Assembly (NCBI RefSeq): GCF_002368335.1
Contig: NZ_AP018288.1
Coordinates: forward strand, 3,863,044 to 3,927,043
Origin: Nostoc sp. NIES-4103
Lineage (GTDB): Bacteria; Cyanobacteriota; Cyanobacteriia; Cyanobacteriales; Nostocaceae
Reading direction: 5' to 3'
Length of the DNA: 64,000 nucleotides
The position numbers were made by a program, and so were the translations under genes. The notes below the pieces were generated by a model. It was not told the DNA's origin, searched no databases, and saw only the letters and a list, made by a program, of their open reading frames with translations. Of the stretch, positions 8,881-17,713 are shown piece by piece. How positions within the stretch are numbered: the first letter of the stretch is position 1; each line of letters starts with the position of its first letter.

Positions 8881-10113
8881 GTGTCTCAGGATCAACGCAT
8901 CGAAAACGTAGAACAAATTCATCCGAGAGACTTTTCATGGACTTTTTGGTTCACTTTGCCACTCTACCCATATGGCAAGCGGCGGACGATTCGCAAAGAA
9001 GTAGTTAAAAATACTATCTGGACTTTTGACCAGCTACAAGGCATTTTTTATGTTGTTGTGCCGATTCGCATGACCGTTGTGAAGTTGGAGGCTGGCGGAC
9101 TCCTGGTTTATGCGCCTGTTGCACCAACAACCGAGTGTATTCGGTTGGTCAATGAGTTGGTGAGAGAACATGGTGATGTGAAGTACATAATTTTACCAAC
9201 AGTCTCAGGACTAGAACATAAAGTATTTGTCGGCCCCTTCGCCAGATTCTTTCCCAATGCACAGGTGTTTGTAGCGCCCAAACAGTGGAGTTTTCCAATT
9301 AATCTGCCACTTAGCTGGCTGGGTTTACCCGCCAAACGTACCCAGGTACTTCCAGAAGATAGCAGCAAAACACCCTTTGGCGATGAGTTTGACTACGCAA
9401 TTCTAGGGCCTATAGAACTTGGGCCTGGGCGGTTTGCGGAAGTTGCATTTTTGCACAAGCGATCGCATACTCTATTAGTCACAGATTCAGTCATTTCCAT
9501 CCCAGAAAATCCGCCGGCAATTGTGCAATTAGATCCATATCCTTTGCTGTTCCATGCCAAGGATAAAGCCTCTGATATTGTCGCTGATAATCAGGCAAAT
9601 CGGCGTAAGGGATGGCAGCGGATTTCACTATTTGCTTTGTATTTTCGCCCCAGCGTACTGGAAGTAATTAAATGGGGTGAGGTATTTAGGGATGCCCTCA
9701 AAGCACCGGAACGTTCCAAGAAAGCTTATTTTGGCTTGTTTCCTTTTAAATGGTATCCCGATTGGCAGCGATCGTTTGATGCCCTGCGCGGCAATGGACG
9801 TTTATTTGTAGCACCAATTTTACAAACACTGATTCTGAATCGCGCACCAAGGGAAACAATTGACTGGGCTGATAAAGTGGCCAGTTGGGACTTTCAGTGG
9901 ATTATTCCCTGTCATTTTGACTCACCAATACAAGCACAGCCGCAACAGTTTCGCCAAGCATTCTCTTTTCTGGAAAAGCAGCCTGCGGTGAGTGCAGGTT
10001 TATTCAGCAGTAATAGTTATCCTCTGCCAGAAGAGGATTTTAAGTTACTTAAGGAAATCGACGAAGGTTTGAATAAAAGTGGTATTGTGCCGCCAGCGAA
10101 GGAGAAGGTTTAA
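8881..10113 (+). CDS. DUF4336 domain-containing protein
   Basis: Protein of 410 residues matching the DUF4336 family of cyanobacteria and plants: an N-terminal RDFSWTFWFTLPLYPYGKRRTIR block, the segment MTVVKLEAGGLLVYAPVAPT, and VSGLEHKVFVGPFARFFP. The fold is thought to resemble metallo-beta-lactamases, but the usual HxHxDH metal motif is not intact here, and function is unknown. The start is GTG at 8881, preceded by a GGGGG ribosome-binding stretch. It is the only gene in its transcription unit. Confidence 0.8.
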   Translation: MSQDQRIENVEQIHPRDFSWTFWFTLPLYPYGKRRTIRKEVVKNTIWTFDQLQGIFYVVVPIRMTVVKLEAGGLLVYAPVAPTTECIRLVNELVREHGDVKYIILPTVSGLEHKVFVGPFARFFPNAQVFVAPKQWSFPINLPLSWLGLPAKRTQVLPEDSSKTPFGDEFDYAILGPIELGPGRFAEVAFLHKRSHTLLVTDSVISIPENPPAIVQLDPYPLLFHAKDKASDIVADNQANRRKGWQRISLFALYFRPSVLEVIKWGEVFRDALKAPERSKKAYFGLFPFKWYPDWQRSFDALRGNGRLFVAPILQTLILNRAPRETIDWADKVASWDFQWIIPCHFDSPIQAQPQQFRQAFSFLEKQPAVSAGLFSSNSYPLPEEDFKLLKEIDEGLNKSGIVPPAKEKV

Positions 10114-10390
10114 GACAATTAAGTACTTGAATACTGGCAACAAGTCCAAGGTAGGTTGGCGCTACGCACCAGCGCCACTTTGTTGCACGCGATCGCATGA
10201 ATTGAGTGATATAGCAGTCGCCAGTAGTGTTAGGACATCAACAGATAATAAAACCTAGACACAAAAAGACTTTTCACCCAGTCACCAGTCCCCAGTCCCT
10301 AGTCCCTAGCTATAACAAGTATACATCAGTCCATAACCCACAACTTGGGTTAGTAAAAGTTGAAAAATATACTTTAAAGGTATGTTAACC

Positions 10391-12196
10391 CTACTTGATT
10401 TCACATTCCATAAGTTCAATTATATCTTCCATTTCAGTCTCTAACTCAAAAACAAAAATATCACAGGGATTGCCATTTTTGTCTACATTACCTTGGAGAT
10501 TATTATTTAAATTTTGAAAATATTCCACATCAATATCTTTACCAATACCAACCACAATAATCTTAATAACTCGCTCATCATCTATTTTTTTACAAGTCTC
10601 TTCTATTAAAGTCTCAAAAGCTTTTGTATCATCAAATTGACCATCAGTATATATGATGAAGAAAGCACCTTGAGTTTTTGATTGAGTGCGGCTATCAAAC
10701 CAGAAATCAATAGCCCTATTTAGGGCTGGGACAACAAAAGTTGATGTATCGGGTCGATTTTCTAGAAAAATGTTCTCTACTTGAGAAGCTTTTTTTATTT
10801 GATGGGGTTCTCTTCTTAACTTACTTCTGCTAAATAAATCTAGATATATAGAGTCACAAATTTTTTCCTGTTGACTATCCTTTTGATCAAGTATCATATC
10901 TGCGTGAGACATGACTATTTCCTTGAGGCTATCCCAGCGTTTTAAATTGCTGTCTGCTGCATCTTGTTTAGTCATTGAACCACTTTGGTCAATTAGTATA
11001 AATACATCTCTGTTATAGATAGTGCTTAAGGGGTCTACCATATTATGCTCCTGTAGCTTTTTTTCTTGATTATGAATCCAATTTAAAGTAAAAACTTTCT
11101 CATAAATTCGGTTGGTAACTTTTAAATAACCATTATCTTTAGTAACTAAACCCGAGATCAGCAAATCCCATTGCACTGGGTCATGCTCATTAAACTTCAC
11201 AATATATTGATTGAGAATTCTTTTATACAGTCCTAGCGCTTTTAATTTTTCAGGTTTATAGCTATCCTTTACCCGAATGAACCAGTTTTCTATTTCCTGG
11301 AGATGTGATTGTCTATCTTGGAGTTTCCAATTGTTGATAATTTTATCGGTTACTACCCAATCAACATACTCCTTTAAACTATAATTATGAGGAATTTGAG
11401 ATTCAGTGGCTATTAAGTGGCAAAGCACCTGAGTGAGGAATGGTTGCCCGCCTGTCCAATTTAAAATGAAGTCTAGGACTGCTTCCGGTTTGCTTGTAAC
11501 TGTTTTTAATCCTTCTAGTAATGGCTGACAGTCTTTTTTCAGCAACCCACCTAGTTCAATATAATCGCCCAAATTAAAGGAGTAACTATTACTGGTAATT
11601 AAGTCCGAAGGTTTGGCAACTCCAATTAAAACAAAATTTAGTCTCTGAAGCGGTACTTGCTCACGGTCTTCTGAAAGGTTTTTCAGAAAACCTATAAAAC
11701 TATTTTGTAAATTCCAGTCAGTTAATGTTTGAATCTCATCTATAAAAATAATTAGCTTTTTGTCATCTATTTTGCTCAGAACTTCTTCAATTAAGAATTC
11801 TTCAAATCTTACCGTTGGCTGTACCCCTGGAGTTCTATCCCAAAATGCATCCAGTTTGCTAACTAAGTTTCCTTCTTGAAGTACAACTTGTTGGCAAATC
11901 AAGCGCAGAAGGTTAAACCAGAGTGCTTTCTCTGACTCAACATTGCCTAGTTGCTGCAAATAAATCTTAACGCCAACTGCCCTATCCTTTGCTAAACACT
12001 TAGTCGCCCGCACCATCAAGCTAGATTTTCCCATTTGTCGGGCAGCCAGAATATAACAAACCCGATTAGTCACCTGCATAGAACGAGCAAATTGACATAG
12101 TTGTTCATCTGCCTTTCGCTCTACATAGGTTGGTGCATTTAGAGGTAATGTACCAGCCTCTATCTGGTAAAAGCTTCCCTGATTAGCTCTGTCCAT
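10391..12196 (-). CDS. AAA-like ATPase fused to a C-terminal von Willebrand factor A domain
   Basis: Protein of about 601 residues. The N-terminal two thirds is an AAA-like (AAA_35-type) STAND-related ATPase, with PLNAPTYVERKADEQL at its entry, a P-loop AARQMGKSSL, Walker B LIIFIDEIQTL and the sensor/winged-helix motif WTGGQPFLTQVL. The C-terminal 200 residues are a vWA domain with the metal-ion-dependent adhesion motif DQSGS, a threonine in NRPDTSTF and a downstream D in YTDGQF. It is cytoplasmic, with no membrane segment. It is paired on the same strand with the HTH-AAA gene at 12540-13856. The ATG at 12196 is chosen over a TTG at 12229; neither has a strong ribosome-binding site. Related architectures occur in vWA/MoxR-type conflict systems, but the function here is inferred. 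Confidence 0.8.
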   Translation of the reverse strand: MDRANQGSFYQIEAGTLPLNAPTYVERKADEQLCQFARSMQVTNRVCYILAARQMGKSSLMVRATKCLAKDRAVGVKIYLQQLGNVESEKALWFNLLRLICQQVVLQEGNLVSKLDAFWDRTPGVQPTVRFEEFLIEEVLSKIDDKKLIIFIDEIQTLTDWNLQNSFIGFLKNLSEDREQVPLQRLNFVLIGVAKPSDLITSNSYSFNLGDYIELGGLLKKDCQPLLEGLKTVTSKPEAVLDFILNWTGGQPFLTQVLCHLIATESQIPHNYSLKEYVDWVVTDKIINNWKLQDRQSHLQEIENWFIRVKDSYKPEKLKALGLYKRILNQYIVKFNEHDPVQWDLLISGLVTKDNGYLKVTNRIYEKVFTLNWIHNQEKKLQEHNMVDPLSTIYNRDVFILIDQSGSMTKQDAADSNLKRWDSLKEIVMSHADMILDQKDSQQEKICDSIYLDLFSRSKLRREPHQIKKASQVENIFLENRPDTSTFVVPALNRAIDFWFDSRTQSKTQGAFFIIYTDGQFDDTKAFETLIEETCKKIDDERVIKIIVVGIGKDIDVEYFQNLNNNLQGNVDKNGNPCDIFVFELETEMEDIIELMECEIK

Positions 12197-12539
12197 CAGC
12201 CATTTTTTGATGAAACGTTTGCCTAACAAGTGTTTTGAAAATTATATAGCACTAGGTTGCAGTTTACACTAGTATTACCCCAATTGGTAGCCCTAATTCA
12301 TATCTTGCACCAGTTGCGTTATTAACATTTTTGTAGTTATTGACATTTTTGTAGGGTGGGCAGTGCTAAGAGTTCGTTCAAAGCCTCTCTCCGTTTCGGG
12401 GAGAGGTTTGGAGAGGGGTTCTTAGTATACTTTTCGACTTTTCAAACAACCTCTTAGTCCGCGTAGGCAAACTTCGCTTGTGTAGTAGCGAATTCTATTC
12501 GCCCAATACTCTTTAAATAACCTCTGAGAATATAAAATT
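12197..12539. other. Intergenic stretch between the two ATPase genes
   Basis: A 343-bp gap holding a dispersed repeat (GGGGAGAGGTTTGGAGAGG near 12400-12418) and AT-rich sequence. I see no gene. The gap argues against tight translational coupling of the two ATPase genes. Confidence 0.5.
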
Positions 12540-13856
12540 TTACAGGTGCAAATCAAAATATTTATTATATAGCTCACATGCTACTTTTACTTCATCTTGG
12601 CCTACCTTAATTAATCCAGCTTTTTCTAACTGAAAAATTGCAAATTCATCAGTACACCTCTCCCCATTCAAGATTTTTTTAAAGCATTGTTTTAAATTCT
12701 CATTTGGTTCAAGTAGGTCTAGTTTTTTAAGTAAATCATCCCTAAAAGGCCCAGTTAGTGAAGTAGCTTTCATCTCTAGTTCTGCTAAAGTTATATTCTT
12801 CTGACTAATTTCAAAGAATGCCCGATTGATTAAAGCTGGATGACCACCAATTAACTGTCTTAATGAATTTACTTCATCTAAGCTCCAATTCAAGCCGTAT
12901 CTCTTAGCAAGCTCTAGAGTTTCACCTGGACTAAATTCTTTCAAATCTATCTCTATTCCTACATTTTGCATGATTGAACCTTTAATGCCGTACTCTGGGT
13001 ATGGTTCTGTTGAGTAAGCAATCACGATACTTGGCCAGACAATTGGAACTTCACTCACCAGTTTCATTTCACTTTCATTCCAAGTTCTCAGCAGATTCAA
13101 AAAAGGGTTTTGAGTTTTTTCTTGACCTAAAACAGCGTCAATCCCATCAATGAATAGAGTTTTCGGCTGTTCTATCTTAGAGAAGATGTGTTCTTTGAGA
13201 TAATTAGTACAGTTCAATCCTGATGCAATATCCTTCCGCCAGTAATCTTTAAGATCCGGCGGAGTATGGTTGTTGAGTTTATTACTAAATTTCTGAGCTA
13301 TCACAAAGGTGAACTGATATAAAAGCTGGTTTAGATCCGCGAACTCAGATAAATCAATACTATTTAAATCGATAAAGCCAACCGCCTGCTTTTGCTGTCT
13401 CTCTAAAAATTGACAAAGCCGCACCAACAGTGAAGACTTGCCCATACCTTTGGATGCTCTAATGCGAATCAAGGGTAAAGATTCTTCCCTGTTTTGGGCT
13501 GCTTGCAGATATTGCCTGCACCTTTCATCTGCCGCCCGTTCTAGGTATAGCGGCGAATCTAGCGGTACACGCCCTGTTAGGGGCTGCATCATGTGCTGGG
13601 TTTGGTTGATTGTATTATTACCTATGACTAGCTCTCGCTTGTACGTGTCACATAGGGAAATCAGTTTACGGCGGTTTTTGACACCAAAGGCTTTGCAGGT
13701 TGTCGAAATATGCTTGCGTACAGTTGCCTCGGTAATACCTCTATTTTCAGCAATCTCTGTATCAGACAACCCTTTTAGCATGTCCAGCACAACATTTATT
13801 TGGCTATGCTTCTGCTCTAGTTTGTTCCATTTTTGCTCAAATTCTAAGTAATTCAT
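12540..13856 (-). CDS. LuxR-type HTH protein fused to an AAA-like ATPase
   Basis: Protein of 438 residues. Residues about 20-70 are a LuxR/GerE-type helix-turn-helix (LSDTEIAENRGITEATVRKH). The rest is an AAA-like NTPase related to its neighbour: entry motif PLDSPLYLERAADERC (99-114), P-loop ASKGMGKSSL (134-143), Walker B KTLFIDGID (232-240), and a late IGGHPALINRAFFEI block equivalent to WTGGQP. It lacks an obvious effector domain, so it reads as an ATP-switched transcription factor. ATG start at 13856. It probably controls itself, its neighbour or the divergent secreted-protein genes; this is inference from position. Confidence 0.8.
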   Translation of the reverse strand: MNYLEFEQKWNKLEQKHSQINVVLDMLKGLSDTEIAENRGITEATVRKHISTTCKAFGVKNRRKLISLCDTYKRELVIGNNTINQTQHMMQPLTGRVPLDSPLYLERAADERCRQYLQAAQNREESLPLIRIRASKGMGKSSLLVRLCQFLERQQKQAVGFIDLNSIDLSEFADLNQLLYQFTFVIAQKFSNKLNNHTPPDLKDYWRKDIASGLNCTNYLKEHIFSKIEQPKTLFIDGIDAVLGQEKTQNPFLNLLRTWNESEMKLVSEVPIVWPSIVIAYSTEPYPEYGIKGSIMQNVGIEIDLKEFSPGETLELAKRYGLNWSLDEVNSLRQLIGGHPALINRAFFEISQKNITLAELEMKATSLTGPFRDDLLKKLDLLEPNENLKQCFKKILNGERCTDEFAIFQLEKAGLIKVGQDEVKVACELYNKYFDLHL

Positions 13857-14032
13857 GGCTTATATGATACTAATGTTAGTATAAGTAATTTGCTGAAATA
13901 CTGGCTTTTCGATGAAATACCTCAGCCAAATATCTATTATTCTGAAGGAAATCTCAATTACTTCAACTGAGTATACAGTAGGAGAGATTTTAATTTAAAA
14001 TTTCTGAAAATCACTTTAGATATTTTTCATTA

Positions 14033-14101
14033 CACATTTATTCCTCTGGTTTCACATTTGGCCTATTTGACTTCACATTTTCATATTTATATTTCACTTT
14101 T
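14033..14101. promoter_or_regulatory. Iteron-like direct repeats CACATTT spaced about 21 bp
   Basis: CACATTT occurs at 14033, 14053 and 14074, and a variant CACTTTT at 14095. The copies lie 20, 21 and 21 bp apart, which is about two helical turns, all on one face of the helix. They sit in the 465-bp gap between the HTH-AAA gene (minus strand) and the secreted-protein gene (plus strand). Such phasing suits cooperative binding of a regulator, plausibly the HTH-AAA protein. Confidence 0.45.
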
Positions 14102-14321
14102 TGCAGATAATTTACTAATTTGTGCTGATTTATCCACAAATAAAATATATTCATTGTTAAACAAGAAATAAATAATTATTTATTGTTTGCTTATCTCCAA
14201 CTAAAGTCCTATATTTAATTTCAAGAGAGGGCAAGCTAATAGAACAAAGTTTGAAACACTTTTTATAAATCTGCTAATTGCTCTCTGTACACACAAGCAT
14301 TCTACTAATTGAGAGGTTTCT

Positions 14322-14657
14322 ATGAACAAACGTCTTTTGGCTGGTCTTTTGGCTGTATCAACTGCGATGACAACTATTGCGGTTAATGCTCCTTCTTCAT
14401 ATGCAAATTCAGTAGATGATGGCATTAAGTACGGTGCAAGTAATTATGATGATGTAGTGGAAGGAGCGAGGAACCTATATCGTTATGGCAAAGACAAATT
14501 AGATGATGGTTTTCGATGGTTTAAACAAAATGGAACAGATGTTATTGATGGCGGTCAAAAATTGAATGACCTTAGAGAAAGGGGTCAAGAAAGATATGAG
14601 GAATATCAACGAGGACGAGAAGAACGCAGAGAGTATAACAGACGAAACGATTATTGA
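14322..14657 (+). CDS. Small secreted charged protein
   Basis: Protein of 111 residues with a signal peptide (MNKRLLAGLLAVSTAMTTIA, likely cleavage near SYA-N). The mature part is short and hydrophilic, ending in an Arg/Glu-rich tail (RGREERREYNRR). A GAGAGG ribosome-binding site lies upstream of the ATG. The next gene has an almost identical leader, so the two look like a duplicated pair. I do not recognise a family for the mature part. Confidence 0.7.
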   Translation: MNKRLLAGLLAVSTAMTTIAVNAPSSYANSVDDGIKYGASNYDDVVEGARNLYRYGKDKLDDGFRWFKQNGTDVIDGGQKLNDLRERGQERYEEYQRGREERREYNRRNDY

Positions 14658-14715
14658 TAAAAAATTCCGTGTGGTAACCTTTGTTCACTCTTACAAAATT
14701 AGAATAGGAAAATAA

Positions 14716-15129
14716 ATGTCGAATCAACGTCTTTTGGCTGGTCTTTTGGCTGTTACAACCATGGCAACAACTGTTGCTGTCAATATTTCTCCATCATACG
14801 GTAACAATAGTACAAATGTTCAATATCTTGCTCAAAATCAAACAAGGTATGATAGATTAAAGAATCTTTTGAACAGAGTTTACAAATCTTTGGACGACGT
14901 TAATAAAGCGATAGACCTTGGAAAAAGACTTTACGAATATAGACGTGAATTGATAGGTATGGCAAATTCTATAAATGACATGTTAAATGGAAAAATTTCA
15001 TACAGTCAAAGTGATATAAATAGCTTTGAACAACGCCTTAGTAAGATAAAACAGCAAATTCTTCGTGATATACCAGGTGACTTGGAGAGAGTAAGGTCAA
15101 GACAAAGATATCGGTCAAGTTTGAGATAG
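14716..15129 (+). CDS. Small secreted helical protein, leader-paralogue of the preceding gene
   Basis: Protein of 137 residues. Its signal peptide (RLLAGLLAVTTMATTVAV) repeats that of the upstream gene almost residue by residue, and the DNA of the leader is also closely similar. The mature part is predicted to be mainly helical (KNLLNRVYKSLDDVNKAIDL; SFEQRLSKIKQQILRDI) with a basic end, and it does not resemble the neighbour's mature part. A hairpin terminator follows at 15176-15207, which suggests the two genes are co-transcribed. Confidence 0.7.
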   Translation: MSNQRLLAGLLAVTTMATTVAVNISPSYGNNSTNVQYLAQNQTRYDRLKNLLNRVYKSLDDVNKAIDLGKRLYEYRRELIGMANSINDMLNGKISYSQSDINSFEQRLSKIKQQILRDIPGDLERVRSRQRYRSSLR

Positions 15130-15175
15130 TGTAATGCTAATTGCTGTAAAGAAAAACAGAAAATATTTTAATAAT

Positions 15176-15207
15176 AAAAACCACTAGCTTTAAAACTGGT
15201 GGTTTTT
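15176..15207 (+). terminator. Rho-independent terminator after the secreted-protein pair
   Basis: AAAAACCACTAG and CTGGTGGTTTTT form a 12-bp stem (one G-T pair) with an 8-nt loop and a T-rich 3' arm, 46 bp after the stop codon at 15129. Confidence 0.8.
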
Positions 15208-15523
15208 ACTTATAGTAAATTTGATTGATTCAAATAAAACTGTTTGGTAAGTCAATATAATAAAAGTGAGGAATTAAGTTCTAGATTTTCTTACTTTGTA
15301 GTTGTTGAAACCATTTTTAGCATCTACTACAAGGCGGCGATGCCTTTGACAACATCTCCAACCCCCCTACCGTTACCTCAAAAGTTTATCCAAAATTACC
15401 TCAAAACTTCATCCAAAAGAACTGTGCGATCGCCAACAGCCCATGTGCTTGGTATCATCGTCTATGATAGAAAATCTTATGATGCGATAAATTACCTATT
15501 AAATACAAACCTCAAGCGTTTTC

Positions 15524-16840
15524 TTAAAGTTTAATTCCTTTAAACCGTTCTTTCGCTGCCTGGAATGCTTCTTGCATTACAGACTGAATTTTCTGAGGAT
15601 CGGGTTTATTTCCTCCCATCAAATCGCCAAAGTAAACGCAGGCTGTTTCCCCTAATGACCAAGTGTAAGCAGCTGCCCACCAAGCTGCGATCGCACTACC
15701 AAAACCAGGTATAAATTTAACCAATTCTCTGCCAATTGCCTGGGCTAGAAAACCACCAGCAATGGCACTGACAATACCCCCAGCTTGTGATGGTGACAGT
15801 GTTTTTCCATATAATTTACCTAATAAAGTCACCATTGATACTTGCAATGTAGTCAATACAGGCATGGTAGCAAATGGCAACGGCACAGCCGCGAGGGTGG
15901 CGGACATAATCGCAAACGGCAAAATGTAACGCCGTCCAGCATCACGATAAATTGTGCCAATTTGCTTGCCAACTTCTTCCCGTTCCAATAGCTGGTAGAT
16001 TGCTTTGGCTTCTGCTTCTGGAAGTAACTCAGCTAGAGCATCTCTGAGGGCTTCTAAGCCATAGAATACCGGATTGTAGCCATCTTCCTCTAGGGTAAAG
16101 TCGATGAGAACCGAGCGATCGCACAGTCCGGCAAAAGCTTGTACAATAGCAGCAGATGCGCGATTCACCTCTTCAGAGTCTGGTGGATACACAGGATGAT
16201 CCACAACATCGCTAGGGTAAACTTCATGCAAGCAGGTAATAGCTAGCAGACAGGGAATATCTGGATATTTCTGACGCAGTTGTTGAGCAATTTTTCGCAG
16301 AGATTCTGTAGCAAAATCATTGATTTTTACAGTTAAAATCAGGACTCTAGCCCGCCGAGTTGCTTGTTGTAAATCACCCACTAACTCCTGAATAATTGCG
16401 GTAGTGTCCTGATTGACATCTCCCAGCCCCACCGTATCTGTAAAAATCAGCAACGGCAAATCATTAGAAGGATAGGCATAGCGCTGGGTGTGTTGCGTGT
16501 GGGGACGAAATCCTTCACCGACAATTTCGGCACTTACTCCCGTCAGTCCCCTCACAATGGAACTTTTTCCAGCTTGAGGCTTACCAATTAGCAAAGCTTC
16601 TGTAGTTGGCAGTTCAGATCGAACTGTCTCCAAAATCTGTGCAACATCAGTTTCGCTGACACTAAACCATTGAACAACCGTCTGTGCAACTTGCTTCACG
16701 GGTAGCCGTTGCATTAAAGTTGCTGTTGCCTGATTCCAGACATCAGCAATACGGTTTTTCCCAGAGTCATCGGCTGGCTTACTGAACTGCTGAGACTCAG
16801 CTGATGGCTTGTCAGCATCACGTTGTTCAGTCATTGGCAT
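15524..16840 (-). CDS. GTPase with C-terminal DUF697-like membrane domain
   Basis: Protein of about 438 residues. The G domain shows G1 GKPQAGKSS (about 86-94) and G3 DTVGLGD (about 135-141). At the usual G4 position there is ITCLHE instead of N/TKxD, so guanine recognition may differ. The C-terminal 130 residues are hydrophobic and Gly/Ala-rich (YILPFAIMSATLAAVPLPF; GGIVSAIAGGFLAQAIG), like the DUF697/YcjF-type domain, implying membrane association. The ATG at 16840 follows an in-frame GTG at 16843. Proteins of this class are proposed to act in membrane remodelling or stress; the role here is unknown. Confidence 0.8.
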   Translation of the reverse strand: MPMTEQRDADKPSAESQQFSKPADDSGKNRIADVWNQATATLMQRLPVKQVAQTVVQWFSVSETDVAQILETVRSELPTTEALLIGKPQAGKSSIVRGLTGVSAEIVGEGFRPHTQHTQRYAYPSNDLPLLIFTDTVGLGDVNQDTTAIIQELVGDLQQATRRARVLILTVKINDFATESLRKIAQQLRQKYPDIPCLLAITCLHEVYPSDVVDHPVYPPDSEEVNRASAAIVQAFAGLCDRSVLIDFTLEEDGYNPVFYGLEALRDALAELLPEAEAKAIYQLLEREEVGKQIGTIYRDAGRRYILPFAIMSATLAAVPLPFATMPVLTTLQVSMVTLLGKLYGKTLSPSQAGGIVSAIAGGFLAQAIGRELVKFIPGFGSAIAAWWAAAYTWSLGETACVYFGDLMGGNKPDPQKIQSVMQEAFQAAKERFKGIKL

Positions 16841-16932
16841 CACAATGGTATGTAGCTTTTACCACGCTGATCTGGGTTTACCATGTGAAATTTTTAGACC
16901 CAGAAGACGCTAATACTATTTTACCTTTGTGC

Positions 16933-16984
16933 CTTAGTGTCTTTGTGGTTCACAAGGGAATTTTTCAACCACATAGACACTAAG
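16933..16984. repeat. Inverted repeat with 18-bp arms
   Basis: CTTAGTGTCTTTGTGGTT and AACCACATAGACACTAAG are complementary at 17 of 18 positions around a 16-nt loop. The same word family (TTTGTGG, CAGAGGCACAGAG) recurs near 5.5, 25.3, 30.9 and 41.8 kb. It is probably a dispersed repeat that could also end the upstream minus-strand transcript. Confidence 0.7.
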
Positions 16985-17025
16985 ACACTAAGAAAAGGGA
17001 GTAATTAAGTTACAGTTTTTAACCC

Positions 17026-17283
17026 TTATTGGTGACAAAATTGCCAACTGTACAGTATTGCTTCTCCATGATCTGGAATCCAGGCTAGCCATTTGTCTGC
17101 TGAAACTGGACACAGTAACAGCGCCTCGTCAGAACTAAAGGGGCTGGGTAGTTCTAGAAGGTGTACCCATTTAGAAGCTGGGGACTCTTGCACCAAATCT
17201 TTGGCATAACATTTGTTTAACCAATCCAGATTCTGCTTTCTTGCTGACATTGCAAAATCTGGTCTATCAGAATTTAGTTTCAT
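17026..17283 (-). CDS. Small conserved hypothetical protein
   Basis: Soluble protein of 85 residues with no signal peptide or membrane segment and a high tryptophan content (WLNKCY, KWVHLLELP, KWLAWIPDHGEAILYSWQ). The composition and clean ATG start suggest a genuine cyanobacterial gene. I do not recognise the family. The 16933-16984 hairpin follows it. Confidence 0.55.
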   Translation of the reverse strand: MKLNSDRPDFAMSARKQNLDWLNKCYAKDLVQESPASKWVHLLELPSPFSSDEALLLCPVSADKWLAWIPDHGEAILYSWQFCHQ

Positions 17284-17398
17284 AGCCTTGTATTAGCCTT
17301 AACTCATGGGCTAATCTAAAAATATTTCTGTAACTTAGACTACAAAATTTAGAATACTTTTGAAAAGTTACTGTCTTATAACTTTACGTTAGTCAGTG

Positions 17399-17613
17399 AT
17401 CAGAAGTTAGGAGTTAGGAGTTAGGAGTTAGGAGTTAGGAGTTAGGAGTTAGGAGTTAGGAGTTAGGAGTTAGGAGTTAGGAGTTAGGAGTTAGGAGTTA
17501 GGAGTTAGGAGTTAGGAGTTAGGAGTTATTTCTACTTATACTCCATGCCCAATGCCCCATGCCCAATGCCCAATGCCCAATGCCCCATGCCCCATGCCCC
17601 ATGCCCAATGCCC
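17399..17613. repeat. Heptamer arrays AGTTAGG (about 17 copies) and ATGCCCA
   Basis: A nearly perfect AGTTAGG array runs from about 17405 to 17527. It is followed by a degenerate ATGCCC(A/C) array from about 17545 to 17612. Both lie just upstream of pcyA and are read through by a long artefactual frame. Confidence 0.9.
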
Positions 17614-17713
17614 ACTCAGTACTGAATGTAAGTGTTTGCTTATATTGCAAGCCAGACCAGAAGTGGTGCGCGTGGCTGTAGACTGGCAAATAGGTAGCAT
17701 TTTCAACGAACAC

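Noticed and set aside
15244..15534. A 96-residue plus-strand frame between the terminator and the GTPase gene
   Set aside because: No ribosome-binding site, low-complexity middle (SPTPLPLPQ), contains a HIP1 site, and overlaps the GTPase end. I see no protein-like pattern.
17552..17713. Upstream 54 codons of the pcyA frame
   Set aside because: The family's N-terminus begins MSxTSIPSLR at 17714; the extension is ATGCCC repeat translation.
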